A stretch of 13,747 nt of DNA from RGIG7300 sp045649645 (GTDB lineage Bacteria; Bacillota; Clostridia; Oscillospirales; CAG-272): assembly GCA_045649645.1 (NCBI GenBank), contig JAZRQH010000014.1:1-13747 (forward strand), written 5' to 3'. Under the pieces are notes generated by a model, which saw nothing but the letters and a program-made list of their open reading frames with translations, did not search any database and was not told the origin of the DNA. Numbering within the stretch: the first letter of the stretch is position 1; each line of letters opens with the position of its first letter. Both the position numbers and the translations under genes were made by a program. Below, one piece after another: positions 1 through 6,628 of the stretch.

Positions 1-669
1 CTCGTCGCACATCTGAGCAACGACGCCAAGGTCATGGGTGATCATGATGATAGCCATGCCCAGCTCCTTCTGCAGAGACTGCATAAGCTCAAGGATCTGT
101 GCCTGGATAGTTACGTCAAGAGCCGTGGTGGGCTCGTCTGCAATAAGGATATCGGGCTCGCAGGCAAGCGCCATTGCGATCATTACTCTCTGACGCATAC
201 CGCCGGAGAGCTCGTAGGGATACTGCTTCATACGTTTGAGGGGTTCGTTTACGTTGACCAGCTCAAGCATCTCAACAGCTCTGTCCCAAGCCTGCTTTTT
301 ATTTCTGTCCGTATGGAGGGTGATCGCCTCCATAAGCTGATGTCCGATAGTATAGGTAGGATTAAGGCTGGTCATAGGGTCCTGGAAGATGATAGAGATC
401 TTGTTGCCTCGAACCGTCTTCATGACCTTTTCGCCTGCGCCTACAAGCTCCTCGCCGTTAAGCTTTACAGAGCCGCCGACGATCTTACCTGTACTTGCAA
501 GTATCTGCATAATGGAATATGCGGTAACCGACTTACCTGAGCCGGACTCACCTACTATTCCCAGGACCTTTCCTTCGTCAAGGAAGAAGGAAACTCCGTT
601 TACTGCCTTTACTTCACCTGCAGGAGTGAAGAAGGAGGTTCTTAAATCTTTAACTTCAAGAAGTGACAT
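1..669 (-). CDS. oppD: Oligopeptide ABC transporter ATP-binding protein OppD (3' end cut by window edge)
   Basis: This is the ATPase subunit that powers peptide or related solute import through the OppB/OppC channel on the cytoplasmic face of the membrane. The first 223 residues are present and open to the window edge. Walker A is GESGSGKS (40-47), the Q-loop is FQDPMTSLNP (95-104), the ABC signature is LSGGMRQR (154-161), Walker B is ILIADEP (174-180) and the switch histidine is H212 in ITHDLG. FQDPMTSLNP and DEPTTALDVT are typical of the OppD/DppD branch. About 100 C-terminal residues, which in this family carry the oligopeptide-specific extension, lie outside the window. The ATG is preceded by AGAGG on the minus strand. 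It is the third gene of the operon after oppB and oppC, but is separated from oppC by an unusual 143-base gap holding a palindrome. OppF and a binding protein would be expected further left. Confidence 0.93.
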   Translation of the reverse strand, partial: MSLLEVKDLRTSFFTPAGEVKAVNGVSFFLDEGKVLGIVGESGSGKSVTAYSIMQILASTGKIVGGSVKLNGEELVGAGEKVMKTVRGNKISIIFQDPMTSLNPTYTIGHQLMEAITLHTDRNKKQAWDRAVEMLELVNVNEPLKRMKQYPYELSGGMRQRVMIAMALACEPDILIADEPTTALDVTIQAQILELMQSLQKELGMAIIMITHDLGVVAQMCDE

Positions 670-750
670 TTTTTAACCTCTGTTTGTTGTATGGAAAATC
701 GCTCTATTCCGTGCGGCTTGAATCACCGTACTAACGAGCGTAGTTTGGCT

Positions 751-812
751 GGGGCACCGGGGTTCCCCGAAGCGAGTTAATCGAGCTTTGGGGGTTCGCG
801 GCAACTTGCCCC
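751..812. repeat. Complex palindrome between oppC and oppD
   Basis: A nested inverted repeat lies in the oppC-oppD gap. The outer stem is GGGGCACCG (751-759) pairing with CGG (799-801) and TGCCCC (807-812) around a five-base bulge. The inner stem is CCCCGAAGC (765-773) with GCTTTGGGG (785-793), nine pairs including one G-T wobble. It is far more G+C-rich than the flanking spacer. It lacks a T-tract on either strand, so a simple terminator is unlikely. It could be an interspersed repeat or an mRNA-processing or stabilising hairpin that sets the oppBC to oppD ratio; this is inference. Confidence 0.6.
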
Positions 813-1877
813 TTAGTTCTTAAGCTTGGGGTCAAATGCATCGCGCAGACCGTCACCGAAAAGGTTGAGGGAAAGAACGATAAGAGAAATGACCACTGCG
901 GGTATTACGAGAAGATGGGGATAGGATTTGATACCGTTTAAGGCATCGGATGCAAGAGAGCCGAGAGAGGGCATAGGCGCGTTAACACCGAGGCCGAGGA
1001 AGGAAAGATAACTCTCTGTAAAGATAGCGCTGGGAATCTGAAGCGCTGTGGAGATTACGATAACACTGATACAGTTGGGAAGAAGGTGCTTACGGATGAT
1101 CCAGCCGCCCTTAGCGCCTGTGGCACGGGAGGAAAGCACGTACTCCTGCTCACGAAGAGACAGGATCTGTCCGCGGATAAGTCTGGACATAGAAACCCAG
1201 TAAAGTGTACCGAAAACGATGAAAAGGCTGATGATGTTTGTGCCTAACTTTTCAAATACGGTTCCTGCGATAGCCTCGGTCAGCGCCGTGTTCAGCACCG
1301 CCGCAAGCAGAATAACCATAAGCATATCCGGCAGAGAATAGATAATATCTACTATTCTCATTATTACAAGGTCCACCTTGCCACCGCAATAGCCTGCAAG
1401 AGAACCGATGGTAACGCCTATGATAAGCACGATAAGGCTCGCAAAGAAGCCTACCGCAAGGGAGATACGGGTTCCGTATACCACACGGATAAAGTAGTCA
1501 CGTCCTGCGGAGTCTGTTCCGAAGATGTGAGGGAATACGGTCTCGCCTGCTTCTATTCGCTCAAGCTCAGTCTCACCGTATTCAAAGGGAGCCAGATTCT
1601 TAAAGGAAGCGTCAACCGGCTTACCGGGGGTAATACCTAACTGCTGCTCGTAGGAATAGGGCCATACTGCGGGGAGAATGATAGAGGAAAGTGCGATTAT
1701 AACTACGATGAAAAAGCTGACGGTTGCAACTTTATTTTTAAGAAGACGCTTTATACCGTCCTTAAGAAAGGTAGAGGAAGGACGCATCTTCACCATATAT
1801 TCTTTTTCCTGCGCCGTTGCGGGGATAAACGAGTCCATGTTTACATGGAAGCTGAACGGCATCTTGAATTTAGCCAT
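813..1877 (-). CDS. oppC: Oligopeptide ABC transporter permease OppC
   Basis: This is the second inner-membrane permease of the peptide importer. It has 354 residues, somewhat longer than many OppC proteins because of an N-terminal cytoplasmic segment of about 50 residues. The first membrane helix spans about 52-74. The OppC hallmark FGTDSAGRDYF is at 119-129, and more helices lie at about 138-162, 181-197, 213-231, 267-290 and 321-343. The EAA-type loop that docks the ATPases is REQEYVLSSRATGAKG (242-257). The C-terminus, NLFGDGLRDAFDP, is typical of the family. The start has GGAGGA upstream on the minus strand, 19 bases after the oppB stop, so the two permeases are co-transcribed. Substrate is not readable from the sequence: peptides are most likely, but nickel or other solutes remain possible. 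Confidence 0.93.
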   Translation of the reverse strand: MAKFKMPFSFHVNMDSFIPATAQEKEYMVKMRPSSTFLKDGIKRLLKNKVATVSFFIVVIIALSSIILPAVWPYSYEQQLGITPGKPVDASFKNLAPFEYGETELERIEAGETVFPHIFGTDSAGRDYFIRVVYGTRISLAVGFFASLIVLIIGVTIGSLAGYCGGKVDLVIMRIVDIIYSLPDMLMVILLAAVLNTALTEAIAGTVFEKLGTNIISLFIVFGTLYWVSMSRLIRGQILSLREQEYVLSSRATGAKGGWIIRKHLLPNCISVIVISTALQIPSAIFTESYLSFLGLGVNAPMPSLGSLASDALNGIKSYPHLLVIPAVVISLIVLSLNLFGDGLRDAFDPKLKN

Positions 1878-1896
1878 GATATATTCTTCCTCCTTC

Positions 1897-2826
1897 TTAT
1901 TCGAATGTAATTCTGGGGTCTACTACCTTATAGAGGATATCGCTGACAAGGTTCATTACAACGATAAGGGTAGCAAGAACGATGGTGGTACCCATAATGA
2001 GGGGATAGTCACGTCCCGTAATGCTGTTTACAAAGGCACGTCCGATGCCGGGAACCGCAAAGATCTTCTCGACAACGAGAGAACCGGTTACGATATAGGC
2101 AAGCATAGGACCGAAATATGTTATAACGGGGATAAGAGAGTTTTTAAGCGCGTGACCGAAGATGATCTTGAACTTGGATACACCCTTAGCTTTTGCGGTT
2201 CTGATATAGTCCTGACCCAGAACGTCAAGCATAGAGGAACGGGTAAGACGGGTGATGTACGCCATAGGATAGAGAGCAAGGGTGATTACGGGCAGTATAA
2301 GTCCCTCGGCGGTGGAGCCGTTTGCCGGGAACCATTGCAGCTTGACTGCAAACCCCAACAGCAATAGCGATCCCATGATAAAGGATGGCATCGATACGAA
2401 GGCTGTGGTGATAACCATGATAATTCTGTCGATAAGCTTGTTTCTGTTAAGGGCTGCGATGGAGCCGAAGACAGTTCCTGCTATAAGAGCGGAGAATGCA
2501 GCCATCAGACCTAACTTTGCAGAAACCTTCATACCGTCCATGATAACGTCGATAACGTCACGGCCTCGCTGCTTAAGGGAGGGACCGAAGTCAAATTTTG
2601 TCACAACGTCCTTGAGATAGGTTACGTACTGCTCGCCTACAGGCTTGTCAAGTCCGTATTTGGCTTCCAGCGCCTGCATAGCTGCCGGGGAGATCGCCTT
2701 CTCACCCATAAAGGGACCGCCGGGCACCAGACGGGTAACGAAGAAGGTTACGGTTATAACCACCCATACCGTCAACAGAGCCAGCAAGATTCTTTTTAAT
2801 ATGTAAAGCATTGTTTTTGTGTTCAT
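1897..2826 (-). CDS. oppB: Oligopeptide ABC transporter permease OppB
   Basis: This is the first permease subunit, forming with OppC the transmembrane channel of the importer. It has 309 residues, the usual length. The first helix is at about 10-31, followed by the family motif TRLVPGGPF (31-39). Further helices lie at about 103-125, 132-163, 176-192, 231-254 and 278-300. The EAA loop GQDYIRTAKAKGVSKFKI (204-221) contacts the ATPase, and the end LVSDILYKVVDPRI is characteristic. I chose the ATG at 2826 because AGGTGG sits six bases upstream; an in-frame Met at residue 6 has weaker support. It is promoter-proximal, about 75 bases downstream of a consensus promoter on the same strand. Confidence 0.94.
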   Translation of the reverse strand: MNTKTMLYILKRILLALLTVWVVITVTFFVTRLVPGGPFMGEKAISPAAMQALEAKYGLDKPVGEQYVTYLKDVVTKFDFGPSLKQRGRDVIDVIMDGMKVSAKLGLMAAFSALIAGTVFGSIAALNRNKLIDRIIMVITTAFVSMPSFIMGSLLLLGFAVKLQWFPANGSTAEGLILPVITLALYPMAYITRLTRSSMLDVLGQDYIRTAKAKGVSKFKIIFGHALKNSLIPVITYFGPMLAYIVTGSLVVEKIFAVPGIGRAFVNSITGRDYPLIMGTTIVLATLIVVMNLVSDILYKVVDPRITFE

Positions 2827-2901
2827 ACTGTACCACCTGACTGTTATTGATAGTGCTTATCCGTATACGCGATAAATAGGTGTCCGCATACACTTGGTAT
2901 T

Positions 2902-2930
2902 ATTATAATATATTCTTTAAGAAAAATCAA
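2902..2930 (-). promoter_or_regulatory. Sigma-A promoter of the opp operon
   Basis: On the minus strand, TTGATT (-35, 2925-2930) is followed after 17 bases by TATAAT (-10, 2902-2907), directly upstream of oppB. Spacing is ideal and the -10 box is perfect, in an A+T-rich context. The predicted start gives an oppB leader of roughly 70 bases. Confidence 0.8.
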
Positions 2931-3012
2931 TATAAATTTAAACAAAAAGTTAAGCCATTTAAGTAAATATATGACTAAAATTAAATAATCGGGGCTTAAA
3001 ATGGCATAGAGG

Positions 3013-3036
3013 TGTTAAAATTTCTTGATTTTAACA
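3013..3036. repeat. 24-base palindrome upstream of the nucleoside kinase promoter
   Basis: TGTTAAAAT (3013-3021) and ATTTTAACA (3028-3036) form a perfect nine-base inverted repeat with a six-base centre. It lies about 20 bases upstream of the -35 box of the kinase promoter. Its size and spacing suit a dimeric regulator, but it could also be chance in A+T-rich DNA. A looser inverted repeat (GCCATTTAAG at 2954-2963 with CTTAAAATGGC at 2995-3005) lies just to its left. The rest of the 2827-3106 spacer holds only the two divergent promoters. Confidence 0.35.
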
Positions 3037-3056
3037 TTTAAAATCCTTGCTTTGTG

Positions 3057-3084
3057 TTGCAAAAGAAAATTCTTTTGATATAAT
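3057..3084 (+). promoter_or_regulatory. Promoter of the nucleoside kinase gene
   Basis: TTGCAA (-35, 3057-3062), a 16-base spacer and a perfect TATAAT (3079-3084) with an extended -10 TG at 3076-3077. The start codon follows 22 bases after the -10 box with a strong Shine-Dalgarno between. This placement shows that the TTG at 3047, which is in frame, lies within the promoter and cannot be the start. Confidence 0.75.
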
Positions 3085-3106
3085 ATATATAAAAGGAGGT
3101 GTTTTT

Positions 3107-4099
3107 ATGGCAAGAATCGACGACTGTCTGGGTGAATACCGTGAGTGGTGTAACAAGTTAGGTATAGTTACGGTATCGGACGTCAACGCCCTTATAACCG
3201 ACGGCAGGGTGAACTGGCTCATCAACGTAAGTGAGATCTGGCAGGAGCAGAAGATATCCGAGATAGCAAGGCAGATAAAAGATAATATCCAAAGAAAAAA
3301 GATAATAATGATATCCGGCCCCTCCTCCTCGGGTAAGACCTCCTTTGCCAACAGGCTGGCTCTGCATCTCAGGGTGCTTGGTATAAGCTCCTGTGCCATA
3401 AGCCTTGACGACTATTATCTTCCCCGTGAGCGTATACCCCTTGACGAAAACGGAAACTGCGATTTTGAGACCATAGAGGCGCTTGACTACGAGCTATTCA
3501 ATAAGAACGTTTACGATCTTATCGAGGGCAAGACCGCGCAGCTGCCTATGTTTGATTTCAGGATATCGGCGCCCAAGACCGAAACCAGACCTCTGACTCT
3601 CGCGGAGGACGAGGTAATAATAGTAGAGGGCATCCACGGCTTAAACGACAAGCTGACCTCAAATATTCCCGCCGATAATAAGTACCGTATATACTGTACA
3701 GCCCTGACCGCTCTTTGCCGTGACGACGGTACGAAGATAAGATCCCGCACTACCCGTCTTATACGCAGACTTATAAGGGATTACAATTTCCGCGGTACGG
3801 GTGTCGAGCGTACCCTTGAGCAGTGGCCTATGGTGGAAAGAGGAGCAGAAAAATTTATATTCCCCTTTACCGACTCTGCGGATATTATCTTCAACTCTTC
3901 AATACTTTACGAGCACTGCATCTATAAGATATATTTAAACGAGCTGCTTTTCGGTATGAGCGAGGAGAGTAGCGGCTACGAGAGCACAAGAGATCTAAGA
4001 CGTCTTATAAACAGCTTTAAGCATATAGACCGCGAGTTTGTTCCCAAGACCTCCCTTGTGCGGGAGTTTGTGGGTGGCAGTACTCTTATAGAACAATAG
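3107..4099 (+). CDS. Uridine kinase-like nucleoside kinase (P-loop, Udk/PRK family)
   Basis: This is probably an ATP-dependent nucleoside kinase, most like uridine/cytidine kinase in pyrimidine salvage. It has 330 residues. Walker A is GPSSSGKT (71-78), the catalytic/substrate segment is ISLDDYY (98-104), and the second acidic motif is VEGIHGLN (173-180). IRSRTTRLIRRLIRD (211-225) matches the lid and base-binding arginines, and it ends REFVGGSTL. Clostridial relatives are usually about 550 residues with an N-terminal TGS/ThrRS-like region. Here only the linker-like 60 residues precede the kinase, and the C-terminus is intact. The ATG at 3107 has AAAGGAGG upstream and a promoter directly before it, so the short form is not an artefact of start choice. 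Monocistronic. Substrate assignment is by family only. Confidence 0.85.
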   Translation: MARIDDCLGEYREWCNKLGIVTVSDVNALITDGRVNWLINVSEIWQEQKISEIARQIKDNIQRKKIIMISGPSSSGKTSFANRLALHLRVLGISSCAISLDDYYLPRERIPLDENGNCDFETIEALDYELFNKNVYDLIEGKTAQLPMFDFRISAPKTETRPLTLAEDEVIIVEGIHGLNDKLTSNIPADNKYRIYCTALTALCRDDGTKIRSRTTRLIRRLIRDYNFRGTGVERTLEQWPMVERGAEKFIFPFTDSADIIFNSSILYEHCIYKIYLNELLFGMSEESSGYESTRDLRRLINSFKHIDREFVPKTSLVREFVGGSTLIEQ

Positions 4100-4115
4100 C
4101 AAGCTATTGTTCTAT
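4088..4115. repeat. Perfect 13-base inverted repeat over the kinase stop codon
   Basis: ATAGAACAATAGC (4088-4100) is repeated exactly as its reverse complement at 4103-4115, with AA between. The kinase TAG stop (4097-4099) is inside the left arm, so the last codons contribute to the hairpin. No T-tract follows directly, which argues against this being the main terminator. Confidence 0.7.
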
Positions 4116-4141
4116 CAATTCGTAATGCGTAATTGAAGGTG

Positions 4142-4174
4142 GAAAACAGTCCGAAACGGACTGTTTTCTTCATT
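4142..4174 (+). terminator. Probable intrinsic terminator after the nucleoside kinase
   Basis: GAAAACAGTCCG (4142-4153) and CGGACTGTTTTC (4157-4168) form a perfect 12-pair stem with an AAA loop, followed by TTCATTT. The run of T in the descending arm plus this tail suits termination on the plus strand. It separates the kinase from the ribosomal protein unit. Confidence 0.7.
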
Positions 4175-4230
4175 TAAATATATATATTATATACCGAATT
4201 TTGAATTTTTTGATTTTTTAAAAAAAGGTA

Positions 4231-4259
4231 TTGACAAATGAAATCAGATGTGGTATTAT
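4231..4259 (+). promoter_or_regulatory. Promoter of the rplJ-rplL operon
   Basis: A perfect TTGACA (4231-4236), a 17-base spacer and TATTAT (4254-4259) with an extended -10 TG at 4251-4252. It is one of the strongest promoters in the window, as expected for ribosomal protein genes. Predicted initiation near 4266 leaves a leader of about 165 bases. Confidence 0.85.
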
Positions 4260-4265
4260 ATTCAA

Positions 4266-4414
4266 GCTATCCAAAGACAGCAGGTTTAAAAGTAAAATGT
4301 CCTGCCGAGGAAAGAGTTTCAAATATTATGATTTGTTGACTTTCTATCGGTTGGTATGTTTTCTTTAGCCGAAGAAGGTCTTTTTGTTTTTCAAAAAGAC
4401 ACCCAAATATTTTC
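4266..4414 (+). ncRNA. Ribosomal protein L10 leader (autoregulatory mRNA element)
   Basis: This untranslated leader contains the conserved L10-binding core: ATCCAAAGACAGCAGG (about 4269-4284) and TCCTGCCGAGG (about 4300-4310), pairing CAGCAGG with CCTGC around the L10 kink-turn region. L10, or the L10-L12 complex, binds this fold and represses its own operon, in many Firmicutes by attenuation. Downstream, GTCTTTTTG (4378-4386) and CAAAAAGAC (4392-4400) form a perfect nine-pair hairpin with a five-T loop close to the rplJ ribosome binding site, a candidate regulatory switch stem. The match to the L10 leader family is by recognition of the core; the exact fold and the mechanism are not proven here. 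Confidence 0.85.
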
Positions 4415-4430
4415 AGGAGGTGAAAAGAAC

Positions 4431-4979
4431 ATGCCTAGCGCAAAAATCTTAGCTAAAAAGCAGAACGATGTAGCAGTTCTCGCAGAGAAAATTAAGAACG
4501 CAACCGCTGGTGTTCTGGTAAACTATCAGGGTATTACCGTTGATGACGATACCAAGCTTCGTGCAGAAATGCGTGCAGCAGGTGTAGACTACAAGGTTTA
4601 CAAGAACAGCATTACAGGTCGTGCATGCGAGGAAGCAGGCTACGGTGAAATGAAGCAGTACCTTGAGGGTATGACAGCATTTGCAGTAAGCGCGGAAGAT
4701 CCCGTTGCAGCAGCAAAGATCCTCAAGAAGTACGCAGACAAGATCGAAACCTTCGAAATCAAGGCAGGTTTCATTGATAATGGCGTAATCGACGCAGCAG
4801 CAGTAAACGCGCTTGCTGATATTCCTTCAAGAGAAGGCCTTATCTGCAAGTTGCTCGGAAGCATCCAGTCTCCTCTTTACAAGCTCGCATATGGTCTCCA
4901 GGCTATTATCGACAAGAGCGGCGAGGAAGTTCCCGCAGCAGAGGAAGCTCCCGCAGAGGAAGCTCCCGCAGCAGAGTAA
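4431..4979 (+). CDS. rplJ: 50S ribosomal protein L10
   Basis: L10 is the base of the ribosomal stalk. It binds 23S rRNA together with L11 and carries L12 dimers that recruit translation factors. The protein has 182 residues. The family N-terminal region is clear: KKQNDVAVLAEKI, then AGVLVNYQGITVDDDTKLRAEMRAAG and YKVYKNSITGRA. The L12-binding helix lies near LLGSIQSPLYKLAYGLQAIID. The last 18 residues are an Ala/Pro/Glu-rich tail, a little longer than in many L10 proteins. I chose the ATG at 4431 because AGGAGG lies ten bases upstream and the alignment starts there; an in-frame ATG at 4356 falls inside the L10 leader and would add residues unlike L10. It is followed after 76 bases by rplL. 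Confidence 0.97.
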   Translation: MPSAKILAKKQNDVAVLAEKIKNATAGVLVNYQGITVDDDTKLRAEMRAAGVDYKVYKNSITGRACEEAGYGEMKQYLEGMTAFAVSAEDPVAAAKILKKYADKIETFEIKAGFIDNGVIDAAAVNALADIPSREGLICKLLGSIQSPLYKLAYGLQAIIDKSGEEVPAAEEAPAEEAPAAE

Positions 4980-5055
4980 GTGGCAGCTCAATTATAATTA
5001 TTTTGCCACAGCCAACTAACTTAAAAAATTTATCTTATTATTGGAGGATTTAAAA

Positions 5056-5427
5056 ATGGCAAGCGAAAAGATCACAAACATTCTTGAAGAGATCAAGTCT
5101 CTTACAATTCTCGAGCTCAACGACCTCGTAAAGGCAGTTGAGGAAGAGTTCGGCGTATCCGCAGCTCCCGTAGCTATGGCAGGCGCAGCTCCCGCAGCAG
5201 CAGCTGCTGAGGAGAAGACCGAGTTCGACGTTGTACTTAAGGCAGCAGGTGCTTCCAAGCTCAACGTTATCAAGGTAGTTCGCGAGACCACCGGTCTCGG
5301 CCTTAAGGACGCTAAGGACCTCGTTGAAGGTTGCCCCAAGACCCTTAAGGAAGGCGTTTCCAAGGAAGAGGCAGAGGCTCTTAAGGCTCAGCTTACCGAG
5401 GCTGGCGCAGAGGTTGAAGTTAAGTAA
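5056..5427 (+). CDS. rplL: 50S ribosomal protein L7/L12
   Basis: L12 forms the flexible multimeric stalk that binds EF-Tu, EF-G and other GTPases. It has 123 residues, the normal length. The N-terminal dimerisation/L10-binding domain (1-35, with SLTILELNDLVKAVEEEFGV), an Ala-rich hinge (about 36-52) and the globular C-terminal domain (EEKTEFDVVLKAAGASKLNV onward, with GLGLKDAKDLVEGCPKTLKEG) are all visible. GGAGG (5043-5047) lies at the right distance before ATG 5056; an in-frame TTG at 5041 overlaps that ribosome binding site and is rejected. It is co-transcribed with rplJ and followed by a terminator rather than by rpoB. Confidence 0.97.
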   Translation: MASEKITNILEEIKSLTILELNDLVKAVEEEFGVSAAPVAMAGAAPAAAAAEEKTEFDVVLKAAGASKLNVIKVVRETTGLGLKDAKDLVEGCPKTLKEGVSKEEAEALKAQLTEAGAEVEVK

Positions 5428-5453
5428 TTTTTCACCCAAAGTGATAGCAAACG

Positions 5454-5489
5454 AAAAGGCAATCCGTATGGATTGCCTTTTTAATTTTT
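5454..5489 (+). terminator. Intrinsic terminator of the rplJ-rplL operon
   Basis: AAAAGGCAATCC (5454-5465), loop GTAT, and GGATTGCCTTTT (5470-5481) form a perfect 12-pair stem that runs into TTAATTTTT. It shows that the stalk operon ends here, before the next promoter. Confidence 0.9.
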
Positions 5490-5495
5490 GTGTGA

Positions 5496-5524
5496 TTGAC
5501 AAATCATCTGTTTTATAATATAAT
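5496..5524 (+). promoter_or_regulatory. Promoter of the GNAT-HD unit
   Basis: TTGACA (5496-5501) and TATAAT (5519-5524) are both perfect, 17 bases apart. A second TATAAT at 5514-5519 overlaps it but has only a 12-base spacer, so the downstream box is preferred. Confidence 0.85.
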
Positions 5525-5562
5525 TATTCTATAATTGAAAACGACAAAGGAGTATTATTACT

Positions 5563-6039
5563 ATGGAACAGCTTCAGGATTTAGATATACTGGTTAACTT
5601 ATATAACCTCCCCAACGACGATGACCCCACCAAGGCGATGAAGGAAAAGGGCGTAGGCATCAAGAGAGGTCTTGGCCCCGACAAGACAGAGATCCTTGAG
5701 TTCATCAAGAGAGAGTTTTCTCAGGGCTGGGCGGACGAGTGCGAAAAGGCTATCTTTAACTCCACCTGCTATATTGCAACTCTCGACGGTGAGGTAGTGG
5801 GCTTTGCATGCTATGACTCTACCGCACTTGGTTACTACGGTCCTCTGGGTGTTGCCAAGAAGGCAAGAAAGCTTGGTATCGGCTCTGCTCTTACCGCAAA
5901 GTGTCTCTTAGCAATGCGTGAAAAGGGTTACGGCTACGCTATTATCAATGCAGGTCCCGTTGAGTACTACATCAAGACACTTAACGCGCAGGTTATCGGC
6001 GATCACCCCGGTGTTTACGCTAACCTTATCTGCAACTAA
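5563..6039 (+). CDS. GNAT family N-acetyltransferase
   Basis: This is a cytoplasmic enzyme of the GNAT fold, expected to move an acetyl group from acetyl-CoA to an amine of unknown substrate. It has 158 residues. The central strands are seen in CYIATLDGEVVGFACYD (69-85). Motif A, which holds the CoA pyrophosphate, is LGVAKKARKLGIGSAL (95-110) with the R-x-x-G-x-G pattern R102, G105, G107. The C-terminal part, GYAIINAGPVEYYIK, resembles motif B. The first 55 residues look like a small helical preface (GIKRGLGPDKTEILEFIKREF). It has AAAGGAG upstream and is the first gene after a consensus promoter. The HD-domain gene follows after nine bases, so they are one transcript. Substrate unknown. Confidence 0.85.
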   Translation: MEQLQDLDILVNLYNLPNDDDPTKAMKEKGVGIKRGLGPDKTEILEFIKREFSQGWADECEKAIFNSTCYIATLDGEVVGFACYDSTALGYYGPLGVAKKARKLGIGSALTAKCLLAMREKGYGYAIINAGPVEYYIKTLNAQVIGDHPGVYANLICN

Positions 6040-6048
6040 AGGTGTACT

Positions 6049-6627
6049 ATGACTAACAAAGAGAGATTTATACAGATATACCGTGACAACATCAAGCGTG
6101 AGGGTGCAGACAAGCTTCTTGAGCACCTCTCGTCACCTCAGAGCGACTTCTTTACCGCTCCCGCAAGCGCGCGTTTTCACTGTGCTTATGAGGGAGGTCT
6201 CTGCGAGCACAGCCTTAACGTTTATGACTGTCTGGTAGACTATCTTGCAAGACCCCGTGTTAAGGAGACCTACGGTCTTAACTTTACCGATGAGAGCATC
6301 GCTATCGTGGCTCTTTTGCATGACCTCTGCAAGACCAACACCTATAAGCCCGGCTTCCGTAACGTGAAGAACGACCAGGGCGTGTGGGAAAAGGTCCCCA
6401 GCTACGATTATGACGACAAGCTCCCTTACGGACACGGCGAAAAGTCGGTTTATATTGCTTCCGGCTTTATGAGACTGACCCGTGACGAGGCGTGTGCCAT
6501 CAGATATCATATGGGCTTCTCGGGTAACGAGGATGCAAGACAGGTAGGAGATGCCCTTAAGCGTTTCCCCTTGGCTTATGCCCTTATGACCGCTGATATG
6601 GAGTCTACGTATTTTATGGAACATTAA
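6049..6627 (+). CDS. HD-domain metal-dependent phosphohydrolase
   Basis: This is a probable phosphohydrolase or nuclease of the HD superfamily with 192 residues. A metal-binding set is visible in order: H54 in GLCEHS, the doublet H91-D92 in LLHDLCK, H129 in PYGHGEKS, H154 in IRYHMG and D183 in MTADME. The pattern G-L-x-E-H-S-L-N-V and LLHDL-K is shared with YhaM-like 3'-5' exoribonucleases and other HD hydrolases. The OB-fold domain of YhaM is absent, so the substrate (nucleic acid end, nucleotide or other) is open. It starts nine bases after the GNAT gene with AAGGTG upstream, which suggests co-expression. No promoter of its own is seen. Confidence 0.83.
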   Translation: MTNKERFIQIYRDNIKREGADKLLEHLSSPQSDFFTAPASARFHCAYEGGLCEHSLNVYDCLVDYLARPRVKETYGLNFTDESIAIVALLHDLCKTNTYKPGFRNVKNDQGVWEKVPSYDYDDKLPYGHGEKSVYIASGFMRLTRDEACAIRYHMGFSGNEDARQVGDALKRFPLAYALMTADMESTYFMEH

Positions 6628-6628
6628 A

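Noticed and set aside
1678..2367. Plus-strand open frame of about 229 codons across the oppC/oppB junction
   Set aside because: It is antisense to two clear permease genes and has no motif or ribosome binding site.
3047..3106. Upstream TTG start for the nucleoside kinase
   Set aside because: It would precede the predicted promoter -10 box, so it would not be on the transcript; the ATG at 3107 has a strong Shine-Dalgarno.
4356..4430. In-frame upstream ATG that would extend L10 by 25 residues
   Set aside because: It lies in the L10 leader, lacks a ribosome binding site, and the added residues are unlike L10; AGGAGG precedes the ATG at 4431.
5050..5502. Minus-strand open frames of 115-150 codons opposite rplL
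   Set aside because: These are shadows of the biased codon use of rplL and span its terminator and the downstream promoter.
5514..5519. First of two overlapping TATAAT boxes upstream of the GNAT gene
   Set aside because: Only 12 bases from the TTGACA box; the copy at 5519-5524 has the ideal 17-base spacing.
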